Shown: positions 1-6,497, counted from the stretch's first letter. The stretch: DNA of 7,826 bases from Planctomycetaceae bacterium (GCA_009776995.1 WRMR01000223.1:1-7826); one strand, 5' to 3'. Notes: a model not told the origin generated them from the letters alone. Numbers and translations: made by a program.

Positions 1-124
1 CCTTTGAACCTTCAAATTCGACCTTCATGGCTTCGTGTTTTCTACTTTGCGCACGGCTTTTTGTACGATTTCCACGTGTTTTTGGCCAGAAAACGACGCA
101 TTGTAACGCACAAATGGGTTATTC

Positions 125-268
125 CGTGGTTTTTTTCAATACGAACCACACGAAACAACGAAAGAGGCGAACATTTTTACAATGGGAAATCATTTTGGGT
201 TTTGATGACTCGCAATACTTTCGCATGTTTCGTCTTTTCGTTGGTTCGTATTGAAAAATTTCACCACG
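125..268. repeat. Imperfect inverted repeat built of about 9-bp units
   Basis: Two arms face each other at 125-171 and 220-268 around a 48-bp centre. The core is a perfect 16-bp match: positions 132-147 (TTTTTCAATACGAACC) are the reverse complement of 243-258. Outside the core, CGTGGT at 125-130 pairs with ACCACG at 263-268. Inside it, three CGAA/CGAAA blocks (151-155, 159-163, 168-171) pair with TTTCG/TTCG blocks (236-240, 228-232, 220-223) at constant register. Within each arm the CGAA-type words recur every 8-9 bp, so each arm is also a decayed short tandem repeat. No protein is encoded here. It looks like a palindromic intergenic repeat or small non-autonomous element; its function is unknown. 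Confidence 0.7.
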
Positions 269-330
269 AAGCGGTCACTCCGTTCGATCACTTTGTAATC
301 TCTCTGCGTTCCCGGCTACTGTTCTTGCGG

Positions 331-378
331 CGGTCACGGCGTGACCACACTGCCTCACCACTCGCTACTGGCCACTCG
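331..378 (+). repeat. Composite palindrome-plus-heptamer repeat, copy 1
   Basis: This stretch begins with the palindromic segment CGGTCACGGCGTGACC and runs into heptamer units of the ACTCGCT/ACTGGCC type. It aligns without gaps to 1013-1060, with about 38 of 48 positions identical and the same orientation. The two copies bracket the small exported-protein gene at 450-962. The copy overlaps the larger heptamer array at 354-405. Confidence 0.6.
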
Positions 379-405
379 TGGTGAGTGGTGAGGAGTTAGG
401 AGTTG
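354..405. repeat. Heptamer array 1, with inverted halves forming a hairpin
   Basis: The left half reads in 7-bp steps (CTCACCA, CTCGCTA, CTGGCCA). The right half reads in 7-bp steps of the complementary type (GTGGTGA, GTGGTGA, GGAGTTA, GGAGTTG). Because the halves are inverted, 353-368 can pair with 378-393: 11 uninterrupted Watson-Crick pairs, then five more including two G-U pairs, with a 9-nt loop. It begins about 44 nt beyond the stop codon of the minus-strand gene at 450-962. No T-run follows on either strand, so it is not a classical intrinsic terminator, though it could stabilise a 3' end. Confidence 0.65.
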
Positions 406-449
406 CTCTGTTTTGTCGCGGATTGCCCCTACGGAGCGTGTTCGATGAG

Positions 450-962
450 TTACCAAGTTGGCATAATGTGTCCCATGTCACTGCTAAAGACAAAAAGTCT
501 GCATTGCCATTTCAGGGGTGTGCCGTTCCGGTCAAATGTTCTGTCAAAAAGAAAACGGCAATACAAAGGTGCTTTGTCTGTGCGATAATTGTAATACATG
601 ACAATGACATTTTCACCAAGAGATTTTTTAGCAATCAATTCAGGACTGCCGTACTCAATGTCTTTTTTCATATATGTCAATTGTCCTGTCATCGCAGCGA
701 GTTGCGGCGGCAATTCCGTGGTATCATATAATTCATGTGCTGCGATGTCTGTTTTTGTGGGATCATCACTGATCGATTCCAAAAAGTTCACCGCCAGTTT
801 GGCGCAGTGTTCAAAATCCTCCAGAGACGGCTCATGGATTTCGAGCAGGGAGGATTTTACCGACGACATTTCGATCTCCCCGTCCGGCTGTGCCGCAAGG
901 TAACCCCAAACGCAGAAACAGCCTGTCAGAATGATTGCCGCAAACATAATGTTCTTTTGCAT
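450..962 (-). CDS. Small exported protein, possible NTF2-like fold
   Basis: Unrecognised 170-residue protein. I chose the ATG at 962-960 because AAAGGAT lies about 9 nt before it; two in-frame ATGs further upstream (1019, 983) have no such site, and the first lies in the palindromic repeat. The N-terminus (MQKNIMFAAIILTGCF) is hydrophobic with an early lysine, so the protein is exported or membrane anchored. LTGC at residues 12-15 resembles a lipobox, but the hydrophobic stretch continues past Cys15 to about residue 24, so ordinary cleavage after LAA or retention as an anchor is also possible. The rest has helices (about 45-95), then strand-like segments at 115-126 (LGENVIVMYYNY), 132-139 and 152-159 (WQCRLFVF). 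That order resembles NTF2/SnoaL-like proteins, which is a weak, from-memory assignment. It is the last gene of the minus-strand group, 112 bp after the SH3 protein, and is bracketed by a composite repeat. Confidence 0.75.
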   Translation of the reverse strand: MQKNIMFAAIILTGCFCVWGYLAAQPDGEIEMSSVKSSLLEIHEPSLEDFEHCAKLAVNFLESISDDPTKTDIAAHELYDTTELPPQLAAMTGQLTYMKKDIEYGSPELIAKKSLGENVIVMYYNYRTDKAPLYCRFLFDRTFDRNGTPLKWQCRLFVFSSDMGHIMPTW

Positions 963-1012
963 TGTTGAAATCCTTTCGTTCATTTTGGAAAAAATATGGG
1001 TGATTGATTCAG

Positions 1013-1060
1013 CGATCACGACGTGACCGCCCTACTTCGCCACTGGCCACTGGTCACTCG
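1013..1060 (+). repeat. Composite palindrome-plus-heptamer repeat, copy 2
   Basis: The segment starts with CGATCACGACGTGACC, where TCACG and CGTGA pair around a single base, and continues into heptamers. It matches 331-378 at about 38 of 48 positions in the same orientation. It lies between the SH3 protein and the small exported protein, directly upstream of the latter's leader region, so it may also fall within their shared transcript. Confidence 0.6.
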
Positions 1061-1088
1061 CCACTCGTCACTCGTCACTGGCCACTGT
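1040..1088 (+). repeat. Heptamer array 2, seven units
   Basis: Seven consecutive 7-bp units fit the pattern YCACTSG: CCACTGG, CCACTGG, TCACTCG, CCACTCG, TCACTCG, TCACTGG, CCACTGT. The period is exact across 49 bp. The last two units (1075-1088) lie inside the 3' end of the SH3 gene on the minus strand and encode its final residues Ser-Gly-Gln and the TGA stop. The design resembles the short tandemly repeated heptamers (STRR) known from cyanobacterial intergenic regions, though I cannot say the two are related. Confidence 0.85.
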
Positions 1089-3714
1089 AAACCGGATACA
1101 CCGCTTTGGCGGAAACGTGCTGGTGGGTTTCGCCGTCGTACACGTAATTTCCGCGAATGCCGGTGACGCCGACCGTTTGGTTGATATAAGGTCCCAGTTC
1201 GACGCCCGGCGTCGGCGTGACGAGGCAGATCGGTCTGCCGTTGCCATCGACCAGAGCGTAGAGCGTGGTGTCATCGCCCGTGTTTTTGACCCTTCCGAGT
1301 TTCCCGATGGCGTCAAAGGCATTGCGGGAAACGCGGCCGACGCCGTTTTCAAGCTGCCCGGTTACCTGATGGCCGGCGTTGCGGTTCGGTGCCGATTCCT
1401 GTCGCGCCGAGCGCAGTGGAAAGGCACGCATGTTCGACTCGGCCTCGGTCATCGGCAGATTGGTGCGTTGTGTCCCGTAACCGGTTTGTTGCGGGACGAC
1501 CGGCGGATTGGAGGTCGTTGCCGGTGTGGACATCTGCTGAAGCAAAATCGCAAGCTGATCCTGTTGCGAGGCGTTTTGCGTATTGCCCAGCAGGTTAATC
1601 CCCTGCGACTCGTCGTAAATGACCACTTCACCCGGTGCTTGCACGCCGTCGGGCAACGTGATTTCCTGCGGGATCATGTTGCCCGCGCCGCTCTGACCCT
1701 GCCAGCCTCGCGGCGGGTTGTTCGGGTACATGCCCGGCATTGCGTTGTTGAGCCATGCGTTGTTGCGATTGGGCTGTTGCGCAATCAGGCTCGGTTGCGA
1801 TGTGGCAAACAGTCCCTGCTTTGCGGGTTGTTGAGGCTGCTGCTGTGGTGCGTTGCCCCCGTAGTTGCCGTAGGCCGACTGATAGGTGTAGGGGGCGTAA
1901 CCGCTTCCCGTCATGCCTGTTTGGTACGGACCGTATTGCGGGTTGATTTGCTGTTGGCCTTGCGGCTTGTTGTCGCTTTGAAACAATTCGCCGCTGATGA
2001 GCCGTTGCAGCCAGCTTTTTTGCGGTGCGTTGGATGGCCTGCCTGTGCCGGGAAATTGCCCGTTTTGCATTTGGTATTGCGACACCTGCTGATAGCCGCC
2101 GGTTTGCGGATCGTACATCAGCACAACATCGGCATCGTGCAAAATCGCACTGAGCGTTTGCCCGTCAAGAACCTGTCCCGACGCGTCAACGTAACGGCCA
2201 TGCTGATCCAGGTAAATCTCAAAATCCTGCCCGCCGGACGACGGACTATATGCTGGATCGGAAGATTGTCCGGCGTTGTTTTGCGAGGTAACATGTCGTC
2301 CCGAGCGGTCGAAAAACGATTCCTGCGCCGAGTATTTTTCAATCGGTTCGGCGTCATTCGGTTCGGGCGTCGTATTGATCGTTGCCGGGTTGATCGTTGA
2401 CGTGTCGGTCAATTCGAGTCGAGGCAACGCAAGCCGCTGGGTCGTCCCTGCCGGCCTTGTTCCCGCATTGGTATTGCGCGACGGCTGCTGAAGCGGCGGT
2501 GTTTGCGGCGGCATTTCTGCTTCGTCAGTATCCTGCACGTCCGGCAACTGCATGATGCGGCGGTCGTAACGCTCATCGGAAGGTGGATTGTGCTGCGCGT
2601 TTCCTGGCAAAGCGGCGTCATCGGAGTGATTCTGTCCCGCTTCGTGCCGCCGCACTCGGGTTGCCCGGTCGATGCCCGTGATAAGCTGATACACTTCGGC
2701 GCGGTCGTTCTGGTTGGGTGCCGTTTGGTACAACATGCGTGCCTGGTGCCCCAGCGATTGCATCGTTTCGTTGGCGGTTTCCTGCCCAAGCAGAGCATCG
2801 GCCAGGTCGAGTTTCAACTGCCCCAAGACCTCCCGGAAGTCGTCCGAATCAATGCCGGGGTCAGCCGCACCAGGCACTGTGTCGGCTGTATTGGTCCGTG
2901 TGTTTGCCGCAATGCGAACGGCTTGCGGATTTGCGGTATGACCTGAATTTTGCGACGCCCCCGGAATTGGCAACGAGGCAGGCGGCACAACAACCGACGA
3001 TAATTGCGATGTGCCGGTACGCGAAGCACTCTGCCGCGATGGTTGTTCCTGCACACCGCTGGCCAAAACGATTGGCGATTGGGTCTGCAAAACTTGCGGC
3101 TCCTCGACCGCTTCCGTCATACCGTCCCTATCGTCAAATTGCAATTCGGCCAGCCGGATGAAGCGGAACTCACCTGCCGGAGGCGCGATTTTGTACCAAA
3201 CCGGCGTGTCGATGTCGTTGGGCGTTTCAACCCGTTCGAAAACGAACACTTTTTCGCCGCGATCAAGCACAACCTGCACCGCGCCGCACATATTGCCCAA
3301 CTCGCTGCCAACCCGTGCTTTGACTCCGTTGATGAGGACCTCTCCGACCTGGTTTTTCCCGATCCGCACGTTTCTCGCGTCCACCCAGGTGAAACTGCCC
3401 GCCGGCGGTCGAACGGCGCACCACTGATCATCGATGACGTAATAGACTTCAAGCATTTCGCCGACCGAAACGCGGTTCGTTGCGTAATAACTGTCGCCTG
3501 GGCCGGAACGCAAACACGTGTTTGGGCCGATGACGGCTGCCAAAAACGGCTCGTCCGCCGCCGGAAGTTGCGGAATTGAAAATGCGGCACAAAGACAGGT
3601 CAACACGATTGCCCACAACCATTTCGGCACAAACCACGACCGAAATCCATGCGGCACATCCTGCGTGCAACATGAAATCATGCGGTGTCCGGTTGTTGAT
3701 GGGTTTGCGTTCAT
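1075..3714 (-). CDS. Secreted SH3-domain protein with long disordered linker
   Basis: An 879-residue cell-envelope protein. A basic N-terminus is followed by a hydrophobic segment at residues 31-50 and a plausible signal-peptidase site near PAADE (51-55), so export is likely. Two bacterial SH3-like modules follow: about 57-120 (CLRSGPGDSYYATNRVSVGE, WVDARNVRIG) and about 123-192 (VKARVGSELGN, WYKIAPPAGEFRFIRL). Bacterial SH3 modules usually bind peptidoglycan or peptides. Residues 193-790 are mostly Gln/Asn/Pro/Ser/Thr-rich and probably disordered, broken by a helical island (about 288-358) and a small ordered island (about 498-550, FEIYLDQHGRYVD). The end, about 791-879, is a compact beta-rich domain (LYALVDGNGRPICLV, VGVTGIRGNYVYDG). 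No catalytic motif is visible, so a structural or scaffold role is inferred. No good ribosome binding site precedes the ATG at 3714 or the in-frame ATG at 3681, and heptamers run up to the start codon. The gene follows the sigma-2 protein by 92 bp. Confidence 0.88.
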   Translation of the reverse strand: MNANPSTTGHRMISCCTQDVPHGFRSWFVPKWLWAIVLTCLCAAFSIPQLPAADEPFLAAVIGPNTCLRSGPGDSYYATNRVSVGEMLEVYYVIDDQWCAVRPPAGSFTWVDARNVRIGKNQVGEVLINGVKARVGSELGNMCGAVQVVLDRGEKVFVFERVETPNDIDTPVWYKIAPPAGEFRFIRLAELQFDDRDGMTEAVEEPQVLQTQSPIVLASGVQEQPSRQSASRTGTSQLSSVVVPPASLPIPGASQNSGHTANPQAVRIAANTRTNTADTVPGAADPGIDSDDFREVLGQLKLDLADALLGQETANETMQSLGHQARMLYQTAPNQNDRAEVYQLITGIDRATRVRRHEAGQNHSDDAALPGNAQHNPPSDERYDRRIMQLPDVQDTDEAEMPPQTPPLQQPSRNTNAGTRPAGTTQRLALPRLELTDTSTINPATINTTPEPNDAEPIEKYSAQESFFDRSGRHVTSQNNAGQSSDPAYSPSSGGQDFEIYLDQHGRYVDASGQVLDGQTLSAILHDADVVLMYDPQTGGYQQVSQYQMQNGQFPGTGRPSNAPQKSWLQRLISGELFQSDNKPQGQQQINPQYGPYQTGMTGSGYAPYTYQSAYGNYGGNAPQQQPQQPAKQGLFATSQPSLIAQQPNRNNAWLNNAMPGMYPNNPPRGWQGQSGAGNMIPQEITLPDGVQAPGEVVIYDESQGINLLGNTQNASQQDQLAILLQQMSTPATTSNPPVVPQQTGYGTQRTNLPMTEAESNMRAFPLRSARQESAPNRNAGHQVTGQLENGVGRVSRNAFDAIGKLGRVKNTGDDTTLYALVDGNGRPICLVTPTPGVELGPYINQTVGVTGIRGNYVYDGETHQHVSAKAVYPVYSGQ

Positions 3715-3806
3715 AGTGATGAATGGCCAGTGGTGAATGGCCGGTAATCAGTCATGAGTTGCGAGTTTTTGACCACTAGCCACGGGCCACTGGTCACCAG
3801 CCACTC
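3713..3806. repeat. Heptamer array 3, inverted halves filling the intergenic gap
   Basis: Almost the whole gap between the sigma-2 protein and the SH3 protein is made of degenerate 7-bp units. Beside the SH3 start they read TGAATGG, CCAGTGG, TGAATGG (3720-3740) on the plus strand. Beside the sigma-2 stop they read in the opposite sense: GCCACGG, GCCACTG, GTCACCA, GCCACTC (3779-3806). The halves therefore face each other around about 3765-3771. The array ends exactly where the stop codon of the sigma-2 gene (3807-3809) begins, and reaches the ATG of the SH3 gene at the other end. Confidence 0.75.
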
Positions 3807-4124
3807 CTAAGCTGCCATTGCCTTGCGGTTCATCAGCAACCGCACGACGATCCGCCGCGCGATGATAGTCATGTAAGTTGTGAGTGAGCATTGCCCGTCG
3901 AACTCGTGCAGGAGCCGGAATGAATCGTGGTCCAAAATGGCAAACACGTCTTCGCAAAGTAGGTCGCGCCGCTCGTCGTCGATACTCAGGCCGCGAACCT
4001 GTACGGTGTGGTCGATGACATGCAGCACCAGCCCCATGAACCGGTCAACAAAATCCTCCCAGCCGCGCGGCTGACCTTCAAGGCATCGCGCTAATATGGC
4101 TTGATCCAACTCGTTCATTGACAA
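3807..4124 (-). CDS. Stand-alone sigma-70 region 2 protein
   Basis: A 105-residue protein matching only the core-binding half of an ECF sigma factor. The helices carry WEDFVDRFMGLVLHVI (22-37), a DLLCEDVFAILDHD segment (about 54-67), the FDGQCSLTTYMTIIARR stretch (about 75-91) and a VVRLL end. This is the usual region 2.1-2.4 pattern that binds RNA polymerase and the -10 element. There is no region 4 helix-turn-helix, and the 92 bp downstream are heptamer repeats with no room for one. From memory, similar short sigma-like proteins occur in planctomycetes, so this may be a real family rather than a fragment. AAAGGAGG (4133-4140 on the opposite strand) lies 8 nt before a TTG at 4124 and 14 nt before an ATG at 4118, so TTG is the preferred start. 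It may be the first gene of a minus-strand group with the SH3 protein. It could modulate polymerase, but that is inference. Confidence 0.78.
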   Translation of the reverse strand: MSMNELDQAILARCLEGQPRGWEDFVDRFMGLVLHVIDHTVQVRGLSIDDERRDLLCEDVFAILDHDSFRLLHEFDGQCSLTTYMTIIARRIVVRLLMNRKAMAA

Positions 4125-4132
4125 TGACTTAC

Positions 4133-4140
4133 CCTCCTTT
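4133..4140 (-). promoter_or_regulatory. Strong ribosome binding site that decides a TTG start
   Basis: On the minus strand this reads AAAGGAGG, a near-ideal Shine-Dalgarno sequence. Its spacing is 8 nt to the TTG at 4124-4122 and 14 nt to the in-frame ATG at 4118-4116. The spacing favours TTG initiation, adding two residues. It is the strongest such site among the minus-strand genes here. Confidence 0.7.
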
Positions 4141-4319
4141 GGCGGCCCGGCGTTCCACGAATTTTGTCCGTAAAACCAATCGGCTAAGGCGAATGATATG
4201 AAAAAATGGCCGGCAGGGAAAGATCAATTTGCAAAAAACGCCAAATGGATTTCTGATCGGATATATGGCTTTTCGGTTGCGCAATGACAATTTCCCTTTT
4301 TTGCACAAAATTTCCGATC
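4141..4319. other. Divergent intergenic region
   Basis: This region separates the leftward sigma-2 gene from the rightward ankyrin gene and is clearly more AT-rich than the SH3 gene. No gene is supported in it. It holds the 14-bp sequence GTTGCGCAATGACA at 4276-4289, which recurs upstream of the ECF sigma gene. Regulatory sites for the leftward group should lie here, but I could not identify a convincing minus-strand promoter. Confidence 0.5.
4276..4289 (+). promoter_or_regulatory. Candidate operator, copy 1 (GTTGCGCAATGACA)
   Basis: This 14-bp sequence contains the perfect 8-bp palindrome TTGCGCAA and is repeated exactly at 6498-6511. Here it lies about 31 bp upstream of the putative -35 element of the ankyrin gene. 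Palindromes of this kind often bind dimeric regulators, but no regulator is identified. TTGCGCAA also occurs once inside the SH3 gene (about 1777-1784), which lowers confidence. Confidence 0.35.
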
Positions 4320-4348
4320 TTGAATATTCCGCGGGGTTGACATATAAT
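4320..4348 (+). promoter_or_regulatory. Sigma-70-type promoter for the ankyrin gene
   Basis: TTGAAT at 4320-4325 and a perfect TATAAT at 4343-4348 are separated by exactly 17 bp. Transcription would start near 4355, giving a leader of about 60 nt before the ATG at 4416. The TATAAT overlaps an upstream in-frame ATG at 4347, which argues that the earlier ATG is not used. Confidence 0.6.
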
Positions 4349-4415
4349 GAGCAAATTAGGCGGTTCCTGCCTGTTTTCGTGTGCAATAAAGAATCTATTT
4401 GAGAGGGAAAAAACC

Positions 4416-6467
4416 ATGCGCGCCATCAAATCTCACTCTGAGGCATACGGATGGGATGTGTACCGTCGATTGATGCAGATGAACATGCTTCGCTATTCAT
4501 TTGTCATGATGCTTGCTACTGCTGTTGTTGGGTGTCAAGCGAAATCTCCATACAAGGATATTTTTGAAGCCGCAGCAAAAGGTTCCCGTGACGACATCCG
4601 GTTTTTCATTCTGAAAGGAGTGGATGTTCATGCCAAAAGCAACTTTGGCATGACTCCGCTACACAAAGCAACAGAGATCAGAAACATCGGCAACATGAAT
4701 TATCTGATCACGAATGGCGCGGACGTCAATGTGAAAGACAATGACGGCAGAACGCCATTACATTTAGCGGCAAGTGATATCAGCCACACTGACACACGAG
4801 CGTATCTGATCGAAAACGGGCTTGACACCTTTAATACACTTAATACACCAACGATCGCTCATAATGCCTTGCAGTCCCGGAAATGCGATATTGACACCAT
4901 AAAATGTCTGCTCGAAAATGGGGCAAATATCGATGCAAAAGACAGCGGTGGCATGACGCCGCTGCATTTGGCGGCCAATGATAAGACAAGTGATTATTCC
5001 TACTATGGCGTTTTCGTGTTCCTGATTGATCAAGGAGCCGATGTCAATGTGAAAGACAGCTATGGGGTGACGCCTTTACACTTGGCGGCGGGTATTAGTA
5101 ACCGATCCGAAGCCATGAAACACCTGATTGACAACGGAGCGGAAGTCAACGCGAAAGACAGCTACGGCAGAACGCCTTTACATCTTGCGGCAGAACGGGA
5201 GAACATCGACAACGTGAAGTGTCTGATTGACAACGGAGCGGAAGTCAACGCGAAAGACAACGACGGCAGAACGCCTTTACATCTTGCGGCAGAACGGGAG
5301 GACATCGACATCGTGAAGTGTCTGATTGAAAGTGATGCGAATGTCACCATAAAAGACAACGAAGGCAAAACGCCATTATTATATTACACGTCACGACGCA
5401 ATTACATCTTTGATATTCAGAAATACCTGATTGAGGAGGGATCGGACGTCAACACGAAGGACTTCAAAGGCAATACACCGTTGCACTTTGCGGTGGAAAG
5501 ATACGACATCGTAAAATTCATGGTGGATCATGGTGCTGTGGTCAACGCAAAAAACAGTAACGGTGCGACTCCATTACACGTCGCGGCCATGATGTCCAAC
5601 GTCGATGTCCAGACTCTGCAATTTCTGATCGATCACGGCGCGGATGTCAACATGAAAGACAACGAGGGGCTATCACCATTACTCTGCGCGGCATGGCATA
5701 ATCCCAACGTCGATGTCCTGAAACTCCTGACCAATAACGGTGCGGAAGTCAATATAAAAAACAACCAAGGCAGAACCCCATTACACTTTGCGGTATGGCA
5801 AAATCCCAACATCGATATTCTGAAATACCTGATCGAACAAGGGGCGGATGTCAACGCAAAAAACAATGAAGGCGGAACACCATTGCACGATGCGGCAGGC
5901 AGGGTTAATATTACGATTGACTTCATGAAATGCCTGCTCGAACAAGGAGCGGATGTCAATGCAAAAAATAACGAAGGCCGAACACTATTACACAGTGCGG
6001 CATACAATGCAAATATGGAAGTCCACAAATTTTTGGTTGCATGCGGCGCGGATGTCAATGCAAAAGACTTTCGTGACAGTACGCCGCTACACAGCGTTGC
6101 TGGAGACAATCCCAACATCGACGTGTTGAAATATCTGATCGATAACGGTGCTGATGTCAATGCGAAAGACAAAGACGGTCTCATGCCGTTGCACAACGCC
6201 GCACGGAGAAATTCCAACGTCGCTGTGCTTGAATGCTTGTTGGAAAATGGTGCGAATGTCAACGCAAAAACCGATTCTGGCTGGACGCCGCTCCATTACG
6301 CAGTGACATACCTTTCCAAGATCGCCGTTGTGAAATTCCTGATCGAAAGTGATGCGGATGTTACTGCAAAAGATGACAACGGAAGGACTCCGTTTGATGT
6401 TGCCTCCAGCGATGAAATGAAAGCCATCCTTCGCGAGGCGGGTGGTTCAAGCGGTAATGAAATGTGA
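4416..6467 (+). CDS. Exported ankyrin-repeat protein, probable lipoprotein
   Basis: A 683-residue protein made almost entirely of ankyrin repeats, which are 33-residue helix-turn-helix units that bind other proteins. I chose the ATG at 4416 because GAGAGGG (4401-4407) lies 8 nt before it and the promoter excludes the ATG at 4347. A hydrophobic stretch (SFVMMLATAVVGC) ends in a VVGC lipobox with Cys at residue 40, suggesting a lipid-anchored envelope protein. The leader is long, so a start at ATG 4479 or 4485 is possible, though neither has a good binding site. From about residue 48 there is an N-terminal cap, 17 repeats of the form TPLHLAA..NI..VK.LI.NGADVNAKD.. and a C-terminal cap (TPFDVASSDEMKAIL). 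The third repeat (TIAHNAL) is degenerate, and several have 1-5 extra residues. Two units are nearly identical at DNA level (5124-5321). The gene lies 84 bp before the ECF sigma gene. The binding partner is unknown. Confidence 0.92.
   Translation: MRAIKSHSEAYGWDVYRRLMQMNMLRYSFVMMLATAVVGCQAKSPYKDIFEAAAKGSRDDIRFFILKGVDVHAKSNFGMTPLHKATEIRNIGNMNYLITNGADVNVKDNDGRTPLHLAASDISHTDTRAYLIENGLDTFNTLNTPTIAHNALQSRKCDIDTIKCLLENGANIDAKDSGGMTPLHLAANDKTSDYSYYGVFVFLIDQGADVNVKDSYGVTPLHLAAGISNRSEAMKHLIDNGAEVNAKDSYGRTPLHLAAERENIDNVKCLIDNGAEVNAKDNDGRTPLHLAAEREDIDIVKCLIESDANVTIKDNEGKTPLLYYTSRRNYIFDIQKYLIEEGSDVNTKDFKGNTPLHFAVERYDIVKFMVDHGAVVNAKNSNGATPLHVAAMMSNVDVQTLQFLIDHGADVNMKDNEGLSPLLCAAWHNPNVDVLKLLTNNGAEVNIKNNQGRTPLHFAVWQNPNIDILKYLIEQGADVNAKNNEGGTPLHDAAGRVNITIDFMKCLLEQGADVNAKNNEGRTLLHSAAYNANMEVHKFLVACGADVNAKDFRDSTPLHSVAGDNPNIDVLKYLIDNGADVNAKDKDGLMPLHNAARRNSNVAVLECLLENGANVNAKTDSGWTPLHYAVTYLSKIAVVKFLIESDADVTAKDDNGRTPFDVASSDEMKAILREAGGSSGNEM
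5124..5321 (+). repeat. Recent 99-bp tandem duplication in the ankyrin gene
   Basis: Positions 5124-5222 and 5223-5321 are adjacent copies exactly 99 bp long (33 codons, one ankyrin unit) and differ at only four positions. The other units in the gene are far more diverged at DNA level. This indicates a recent unit duplication or gene conversion that kept the frame. Confidence 0.88.
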
Positions 6468-6497
6468 GATTTCAGAATACACAAACCGGAATGGAGC

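Larger units (their letters stand above)
1..449. other. Gene-free stretch at the left edge
   Basis: No convincing coding sequence is visible. Open frames here, such as one at 4-384 on the plus strand, are rich in Phe, Arg and His, have no ribosome binding site, and read straight through inverted and tandem repeats. The stretch holds the large inverted repeat at 125-268, a short palindrome at 332-346 (GGTCAC, 3-nt loop, GTGACC) and a heptamer array with hairpin potential at 353-405. It lies downstream of the minus-strand gene ending at 450, so the hairpins may sit in the 3' part of that transcript. Confidence 0.6.

Noticed and set aside
4..384. 126-residue open frame at the left edge on the plus strand
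   Set aside because: TTG start without a ribosome binding site, and a Phe/Arg/His-rich translation that reads through an inverted repeat and a heptamer array.
354..1088. CRISPR array
   Set aside because: Repeat units are 7 bp and contiguous, with no unique spacers and no cas genes.
1117..2400. 427-residue open frame on the plus strand opposite the SH3 gene
   Set aside because: It lies wholly antisense to a clear gene with recognisable domains. Its Arg/Val/Leu-rich composition is what the opposite strand of a GC-rich gene gives, and no motif or ribosome binding site is present.
3713..3806. Missing sigma region 4 hidden by a frameshift after the sigma-2 gene
   Set aside because: The 92-bp gap before the SH3 start is heptamer repeat in all frames and too short for a region 4 domain. 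No helix-turn-helix pattern was seen.
4337..4348. TTGACA immediately followed by TATAAT, read as one promoter
   Set aside because: The two hexamers are adjacent with no spacer, so they cannot act as a -35/-10 pair. The TATAAT pairs properly with TTGAAT 17 bp upstream.
4347..4415. N-terminal extension of the ankyrin protein from the ATG at 4347
   Set aside because: That ATG overlaps the TATAAT promoter element and lacks a ribosome binding site, whereas the ATG at 4416 has GAGAGGG at ideal spacing.
5633..6262. 209-residue open frame on the minus strand inside the ankyrin gene
   Set aside because: Its internal repeats (SFALTSAP-like) are the antisense reflection of the ankyrin repeats.
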